A DNA stretch of 64,000 nucleotides from positions 3,286,001 to 3,350,000 of the forward strand of contig OY725490.1 in NCBI GenBank assembly GCA_963281255.1, given 5' to 3'. The translations under genes were made by a program, and so were the position numbers. The DNA comes from Aphrocallistes beatrix. Lineage: Eukaryota > Porifera > Hexactinellida > Sceptrulophora > Aphrocallistidae. Under the pieces are notes generated by a model, which worked only from the letters and a program-made list of their open reading frames with translations, made no database searches and had not been told where the DNA came from. Positions within the stretch are counted from its first letter, which is position 1, and every line of letters begins with the position of its first letter. This document shows positions 57,123-64,000 of the stretch, one piece after another.

Positions 57123-57268
57123 ATGTACGATGACACAATTAGATTAGCAATGGCATCTCTGATTTCTGATACCCCACCTTTTGTCACAGAAGATTCTGAA
57201 CAAGTCTACAGACTGAAGGTTGTTATCCTAGGTGACGGGACTACAGGCAAAACCTCTCTCGCTCGCAG
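57123..57268 (+). CDS. RAB28: Rab28-like small GTPase, first exon (partial)
   Basis: An ATG at 57123 (or 57150) opens a frame that reaches LKVVILGDGTTGKTSLARR, the P-loop region, and ends at GCAG|GTACTA in phase 2. GDGxxGKTSL after a short variable N terminus is the pattern of Rab28 (human: LKIVVLGDGASGKTSL). The next exon, which should carry switch I, was not found by 64000, so the first intron exceeds 6.7 kb and contains the membrane-protein gene pair, or the gene is incomplete. Another Ras-family GTPase is possible. Confidence 0.6.
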
Positions 57269-57450
57269 GTACTACTCAATTCACTATCATACATTATCTA
57301 TATAATTAGGTGATTTCACAACATAAAGAAAACCTCTATTCTTATGTACGATAAGTCATAGAAACATATTACCTGCATTACAAACAATACATATCTAAAT
57401 ACCCGAATGCGTTGTCAAAATGTGCTTTGCTATAATCACATTGTATACGT

Positions 57451-57816
57451 CAGTGGCGGGCAACCTTAATCCTTAAGTGGGTCATAATTGGGTCCCGCGA
57501 GGGGTCTCGCGGGCCCCAAATATGTCAGTTCTTGGTACGGTCACATCGCCATGCCCGTAGCAAGAACTGACATCAGGACCTATATGGAAGCAATGTAACT
57601 AAAATTATACTTATAAAAGCAAAAAAAAGTAAAATAAATTGAAACATCCTATAATGATTATAGAATATATATTGATATTCAGCATCAATTCCATACCAAA
57701 ATTAGGTGGGCCCGTTTTGTATTACAATCACTAACACACGGGCCCCATAATAGAGTGTTTTGGAAAAGTCGCGGGTCATCAAATTTATTCTCGTGGGCCC
57801 CAGGTTGCCCCCGCTG
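57451..57816. mobile_element. hAT-type MITE with perfect 8-bp duplication
   Basis: Ends CAGTGGCGGGCAACCT and AGGTTGCCCCCGCTG, flanked by GTATACGT at 57443-57450 and 57817-57824. It lies just after the Rab28-like exon. Confidence 0.88.
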
Positions 57817-57996
57817 GTATACGTATATTAGCGAAAATATACATTTTTTAAATTTCTTACTGAACATAATTGACTGCTTCAATATTAACTCACACGTTCT
57901 CAACAATAATTATTCTCATTATTCAAACATACACATACAACATCTTATTTAACTTATATATAATAATAATATGTAAAACAACACCTGAACTGAAAA

Positions 57997-60128
57997 TCAT
58001 ATTCTATGTATACAAAACAGGCTTAGAGTTAGCATTGCTAGGGAAACGATAAATATAGTGACTGGCATCAGAATCCTGAAAGCTAGATTGAAGTCACAGG
58101 AGAAGCGTATGGTGCAGATGGGGTCTAGGTTTGTGATGTTACCAGAAGAAGGAAATAGGATGACGTCATACTTGTCAATGTTTGCTTCATGGAGACTTAC
58201 TCTAGTTGATTCAACCACTTCGTAACCGAACTGATGCACCGTAACCGGTTCACTCAGATAAGATATTGCCTTATAGTCTCCAGTGGAGAATTTAGAAGTA
58301 TAATTATAGTTATATCCGTAGGCTTGAGGAAAAGCAAAATTAAAGATTCCACCGTCTAAAATGGTACAGTTTGTAATGTTATTATCGTAGTGGCAATCAG
58401 CTGTGTTGGAGAAATCTCCGCTTATAGATAAATGTTCACACCAATTTACTCCAGGGTGATCGTCATTGAATATTCCATCAAAAAAAATTATCGGATAACA
58501 AGGCAGTTCAGTTTTTACATCCATTAACGGTAATAGATTTGTAATATTGTCATCAGTTGATGCTTTAGAGATTAATACTGAATTTGTTGGTAACCAAAAT
58601 TGATCAGATGAGAAATGAGAAGTCTTGTACTTGTATATATATGTATATGTCTTAAACTCTGTGTGTTTAGGTAGAACAAACTTCCCAGCGAAAATAGAAG
58701 TGTTTCGGCAGCTATTTGCAGGATAAATAGTTCGATAAAACTCATTTAACGATACACGAATAGAAATATCATTCTTGTCAAGACAAGAGTCCAGTCTACC
58801 TTTTAACTCGCTACTTTCCAACAGATAGTAATCTCCAGGTTTCATCTGAATTATTTGATTCCATTGATTCGTGAACATAGGAACTGAAAATATGCAAAAC
58901 ACCAGACTGACCAGTAGGATCAATACAACATACACAGTAATGAGAATTGAGTTCTTTCTCTTATAATATGTGTTGTGCAGTGAATCCAAGTTATTTGTAG
59001 GAGTATTGTCAGTATTGGCATCGTTATATACCAAATTAACTACAATGGGATCGTCCATTTTGTAACCACTGTACTTCACCCTGGTTCTATAGCGGAAGTA
59101 TAGCCAGAGGATTATTAGAAAAGCGGAATAGAGGACACTTGGAACGATTGCGATTATTTGAATGAAGAATAACATTAATAAGACTAATGGTGCCATTAAA
59201 CTATAAAATAGAGGAGGGAATCCAAGTTCCGAAGCTTGCAATACATATGCCAAAACGAATTGTAACAGAACGCTCAATGTTGAGAAAAAAGTAACGAATA
59301 TCGTTCCCCATCCAGCGATCTGGAAGAGTTTGTAAGCTCGTATTTTATCCACATAATGATTTCTGTCTAGGAACTGTGTGTAGAGATCGTTTTTGAAATG
59401 TTCAATATGCGTTTTCACAATTCTCTGTGCAACCCTAATAAACGAGAATACCAGAGGAAATCTCAACAGCGTATCTAACAGGATAGTGAATGGAATGGAA
59501 TAGAGTATTATGAAATCAAGACGAGGTGTAGTAAGATAAGAATTCTCTGTAAAGGGAAATTTGTTTTTAAATCCTATATTGTTTATAAACCCTACTTGTA
59601 TCACTACAAAGATAATTCTAATTGATGCAATAATTATTATTGCTCCAAATCGAAAACTTTTTCCTCGAAAGAAACAAGAAAATTGGTAGAATAAGTTAAC
59701 AGCGAATAGAATGACTCCTTCCTCAAACGCAGCATTCAATCCTGCTAAAATATTAGAATGGCAAGTTTTATTTTCACCCCATTCTGATCTGATAAAATAA
59801 GCAATGAAATATACGCTAGAAATGACGTTAAATACGTGAAGCCTAGGATAGACACTATGATAGCCATAACTGCCTTGAAGTGGTCGTAATAGCCTGTCAT
59901 TACCTGAATATCAACATCTGTCATGGCTTTATGCTGTACTATGTAACGGTACTTGAACACCTGCATGATGAGTTGACCAGCAAGTCGGATATTGATGGGG
60001 AGCATGAGGAGTGAGATCAGAATGCTGATTGATAACACTAATCCCAGAATGCTCTGCTGTTCAACAGTACTGCCATTCGGATAGACGAAACTCACAATAA
60101 ATGAAAATAAATTGCTCAGCATGTGCAC
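57997..60128 (-). CDS. Unrecognised multi-pass membrane protein, copy A (one-base frameshift)
   Basis: The gene reads from ATG 60128 to the stop at 57997, about 700 residues, with a one-base loss at 59836-59837 that shifts the frame after ILGF. The sister copy at 60575 has the extra base and reads on smoothly. The N-terminal two thirds holds about six hydrophobic segments and a conserved cytosolic-looking block (FSFIRVAQRIVKTHI, YTQFLDRNHYVDKIRAYKLF). Next comes another membrane segment, a Cys- and Asn-x-Ser/Thr-rich extracellular domain of about 230 residues, and a final C-terminal membrane segment. I do not recognise the family. A TATATATA lies 37 bp upstream. The frame break may be a mutation or an assembly error. 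Confidence 0.6.
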
Positions 60129-60574
60129 GTATGTTCATTGAATTTTCAGTGAAATATACATGTGTATATATACGCATTGCCAAAGTTCCAGGGGATAATT
60201 CCTACCTTTGATTAGCATTCCATTAACCAATTCACATCTCAATTCTATGCGAAAAACTTTATAATAAAAACACTTACTTACATATGCTGGTTATACATTC
60301 CCAAGCTCTATTGTGCTTTGTTAATGATTTAAGGCAGCTCATGTATTAGTTCAACCATCTTCTACCGCATCCCTAGTCCCAAATCCGCTAGTTACTGTGA
60401 GGCTTTATATGCAGTAGGCTATGGTTTGTCCTAATTAAAATCTGAATAAAACTAAGCCAAGCTTAAATTTTCCTATGGCAACCTAGTAATATGATAGTAG
60501 CCTCATAGTCTAATAGCCTTTCCATACATATATAAATGAAGTAGTGTACATAATATTGGCTCAAATCACACACT
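60129..60574. promoter_or_regulatory. Divergent promoter region between the membrane-protein copies
   Basis: 446 bp separate the two start codons. TATA-like motifs face outward on both sides: TATATATA at 60165-60172 (minus gene, 37 bp before its ATG) and TATATAAA at 60529-60536 (plus gene, 39 bp before). The two halves are not obvious inverted copies of each other, although the coding ends are. Confidence 0.5.
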
Positions 60575-62501
60575 ATGCTAAACAGTCTGTTTATATTCAT
60601 CGCCGCACTCGTCTATCCGAATGGCAGTACTGTTGAACAGCAGAGCATCCTGGGATTAGTGTTATCAATCAGCATTCTGATCTCACTCCTCATGCTCCCC
60701 ATCAATATCCGACTTGCTGGTCAACTCATCATGCAGTTGTTCAAGTACCGTTACATAGTACAGCATAAAGCCATGACAGATGTTGATATTCAGGTAATGA
60801 CAGGCTATTACGACCACTTCAAGGCAGTTATGGCTATCATAGTGTCTATCCTAGGCTTCAACGTATTTAACGTCATTTCTAGCGTATATTTCATTGCTTA
60901 TTTTATCAGATCAGAATGGGAATATTCAAATTATTGGTTCGCTTGTTTATCCGGTGGAATGTATATTGCGTTTCAGGAAGGAGTCATCTTATTCGCTGTT
61001 ACGATGTTTTACCAATTTACTTGTTTCTTTCAAGAAAGAAAGTTCAGATTTAAAATAATTCTAATTTTAGCTTCAATAAGGTCAATCTTCATCATCTCAC
61101 ATGTGATCTTTAATACTAGTTTTCTTACACATGGTCTAAATCCCATTATAAACATTCAAACGCCTGGAAGTACATTTGTCGTACGTGGTGTAGTATTTTA
61201 TGTATTATTGGCATATTTTTCTGTCGTATTTATAATATCAGAAATTTTACGATTTCCTCTGGTATTCTCGTTTATTCGAGCTGCGCAGAGAATCGTGAAA
61301 AAACACATCAAAAATTTCAAGAAAGATCTCTACACACAATTCTTAGGCAGAAATCACTATGTGGATAAAATACGAGCTTACAAACTCTTCCAGATAGCTG
61401 GATGGGGAACTATAATCATTACTTTTCTCTCAACATTTAGCATTGCGTTTGAATTCGTTTTGTCATATGTAGTGCTATTTTCGGAACGTTGCGATTTTAA
61501 AAATTTGGACGAGTTTTATCAATTGATTTTGACACGAATCTTGCCACCATTGTTAGTATTTATTGAAATAATTGCAATCCTTCCAAGTGTCCTCTATTCC
61601 GCTTTTCTAATAATCCTCTGGCTATACTTCCGCTATAGAACCAGGGTGAAGTACAGTGGTTACAAAATGGACGATCCCATTGTAGTTAATTTATTACTAT
61701 CTGTTGGAAAGTAGCGGGTTAAAAGGTAGACTGGACTCTTGTCTTGACAAGAATGATTTTTCGACTAGTGTGTCCAACCTTCATGAGAATTTCCCGAATA
61801 CTAGTAAATGCCAAAATAATACTTTGTTCGTTGGAAAACTTGTTCATCCACAAAGTATACGATATTCAACACACATGTACGCGTACAAACAAGAGTCTTT
61901 TAATTTAACTACAATTAACGGCACATTGAGAAATCAGTTCTGGCTACCAACGAATTCGGTCATATCAGTTTCGGACTCAATATTCGACAATCATTCTATT
62001 GATAAAATCAATATATCAAAGGTAATGAAGACAAATTATCCATGTTATTATCGTAGTCATATATTCAGGCAACCTGGAATAAATTGGTACGATCAGGTAT
62101 CTGTACGCCAAAATTTTCCCTACACAGCTGATTGTAAAGTTCACAAAGGCACAGCGAACTGTACTATCGTAAACGGTGGGATTTTTGATTTTGCTTTTCC
62201 AGACAAATTCTCCACTGGAGACTATAAGGCAATATCTTATCTGAGTGAACCGGTTACGGTGCATCAGTTCGGTTACGAAGTGGTTGAATCAACTAGAGTA
62301 AGTCTCCATGAAGCAAACATTGACAAGTATGACGTCATCCTATTTCCTTCTTCTGGTAACATCACAAACCTAGACCCCATCTGCACCATACGCTTCTCCT
62401 GTGACTTCAATCTAGCTTTCAGGATTCTGATGCCAGTCACTATATTTATCGTTTCCCTAGCAATGCTAACTCTAAGCCTGTTTTGTATACATAGAATATG
62501 A
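60575..62501 (+). pseudogene. Unrecognised multi-pass membrane protein, copy B (internal deletion)
   Basis: Inverted paralogue of 57997-60128. The frame is intact for 379 codons, then breaks at about 61693. About 200 bases present in copy A (58831-59032), encoding one membrane segment and its flanks, are missing, and the junction GTTAATTTA|TTACTATC shifts the frame. The remaining extracellular and C-terminal part continues in another frame to 62501. The first 90 and last 95 residues are almost or fully identical to copy A, while the middle is strongly diverged. The 3' flank (to about 62610) also matches copy A. Confidence 0.65.
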
Positions 62502-64000
62502 TTTTCAGTTCAAGTGTTGTTTTACATATTATTATTATATATAAGTTAAATAAGATGTAGTATGTGTATGTTTGAATAATGAGATTAATTATTGTTGATA
62601 ATGTGTGAATGAATATTAAAGCAGCCAATTAGAGTGTTATAAAATTGAGTATTTTAAGCATCAACATTGGTTACTTATAGTTAAATCCCCAAATGTTTGG
62701 GCAAATTATTTTGACTGAGTACGAATTTGCTCTACAAACTCTCTAAATATCAATCTCGCAAAATAACGATACGTTTCGTATCAAGGCAGAAATAAGCTCG
62801 CAAAAAAATGAGGATCCATCTGTTTCACATCTAAGGACTCAAATAATCAGAAATTTATGTAGAATGAGCACATCAGTAATAAATAGTGATCGACCGAAAG
62901 TGTTTTTCGCCGACTATCGGTTTCGGAAAAATACTAATACCTATGATTATTAGCTGTGAGCATATGCGCCAAGTGTAGGTAATAATTTAAATTTACTGAT
63001 AACATCAGAACACGATATTTTAATTTAAATAGAATAGTAGATAGGTATTAATACTTGAAATTAAGTTCATATAAGGTAATTCAATACAGATATTTGATTC
63101 ATATCCTAACATTTTGTTAGTGTTGTTCTTAAGAAATGCAGATCATAAAAATACCATATAATTGCCGAAGCCATAACTCGGCGTCATTGCCGTATATTCG
63201 GCCGAAACTTATTTTGGTCGATCACTAGCAATAAAGCATGTCAACATTCAATCAGATTTCATGAGATCTATGCATCACACTTTAATACACATTTCTTAAA
63301 TATGGTCACTCGAGATAAGACAATGTAACATAAATACAAAGATGTATCCTTCTTTCCTTCCTCGATCTCAACTTATTCCTTATCCCAACTATTACATTGG
63401 ATCATATACTTAGGAAGCAATAATTTTTTCCCATTGATTCGTTTTATGACAGTAAAGAGATGCATTCAACTAAATTTTTAACACAAAAATGCAAACGATA
63501 AAACCTGAATCGAATGAATTATCAAGATTTCTTTGCTCTATGATTTGAAATGTTAGATACCCTCGCCTTATGTTTGATTATCTGATTAGTTCTTTCCTTT
63601 GATAATTGAATAATAAATCATTCTTCAAATCTACTAACATTTCTAATTGGCTACCTAATGGTAATTATAAGAAGCTATTGCCTCACAGAAAATAATTGGA
63701 ACACACGTAGTCTCAAATAAGGGAAATATTTGCGGATAATTAAGATAGAGGCATCAAAAGGATAGGATAAACTATATGTATGCTAAGGTTGTGCACTTTT
63801 CTCAGAAAAATAATTTAAAACGTGTTTATGGGAACATCATCAGAATTGTAAGTGATACTCTTTACACTGATTCTTGCAAGGTAGATTATTTGTAATAAGA
63901 CATCAGGTTTCTATTTCAGAGGGGATTAATTTATACTTTTGATTAACTCATTCACATCTCAAATGGATATGAGTACTTTGACACCATATTTACATATGCT
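62502..64000. other. Gene-poor end of the window
   Basis: After the 3' flank shared with copy A there is no gene I can support. I looked here for exon 1 of SMC1 (minus) and exon 2 of the Rab28-like gene (plus) and found neither. Confidence 0.4.

Overview
The window is AT-rich nuclear DNA from a non-bilaterian-looking animal. Recognisable genes include cohesin SMC1, the WASH-complex subunit WASHC3/CCDC53, a peptide O-xylosyltransferase, a receptor tyrosine kinase with an SRCR ectodomain, an ankyrin-LRR-Roc-COR-kinase (LRRK) protein, the cyclophilin PPIL3, the start of a Rab28-like GTPase, and proteins built on NHL repeats. Xylosyltransferase and receptor tyrosine kinase point to Metazoa. The SRCR kinase and the coiled-coil/NHL proteins suggest a sponge, perhaps a glass sponge; that is inference only.

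Layout. 1-4.1 kb: the 3' end of a bZIP-like gene, a coiled-coil/NHL gene broken by one in-frame TGA, and a second bZIP-like gene on the minus strand. 4.1-6.2 kb: a 23-bp minisatellite and gene-poor DNA. 6.2-7.6 kb: two-exon WASHC3 (minus) with a pogo-type MITE in its intron. 8.67-55.7 kb: SMC1 on the minus strand. I could place 36 consecutive exons with matching splice phases. Exon 1 is not seen, and one stretch near the C terminus probably lies in a 200-N gap. 57.1 kb: exon 1 of a Rab28-like gene (plus). 58.0-62.5 kb: two head-to-head, inverted copies of an unrecognised multi-pass membrane protein gene, each damaged in a different place.

The most striking feature is the set of single-exon genes sitting inside SMC1 introns: an Ig-domain gene and its wrecked copy, the xylosyltransferase, the SRCR receptor kinase, a Trp-repeat/NHL-like gene, PPIL3 and the 2123-residue LRRK gene. 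Most of them have a TATA-like motif 37-75 bp before the ATG, so they look like independent compact transcription units inside a long host gene that is split into many small exons.

The non-coding DNA is dense in mobile elements. I see hAT-type MITEs with 8-bp target duplications, pogo/Tigger-type MITEs flanked by TA, fold-back elements, a Ty3/gypsy reverse-transcriptase fragment, and large elements with internal 141-bp tandem repeats and a (CAAA)n tract, resembling Helentron-associated (DINE/pearl-like) elements. All homology calls come from reading the sequence and recalling protein families; no search was run.
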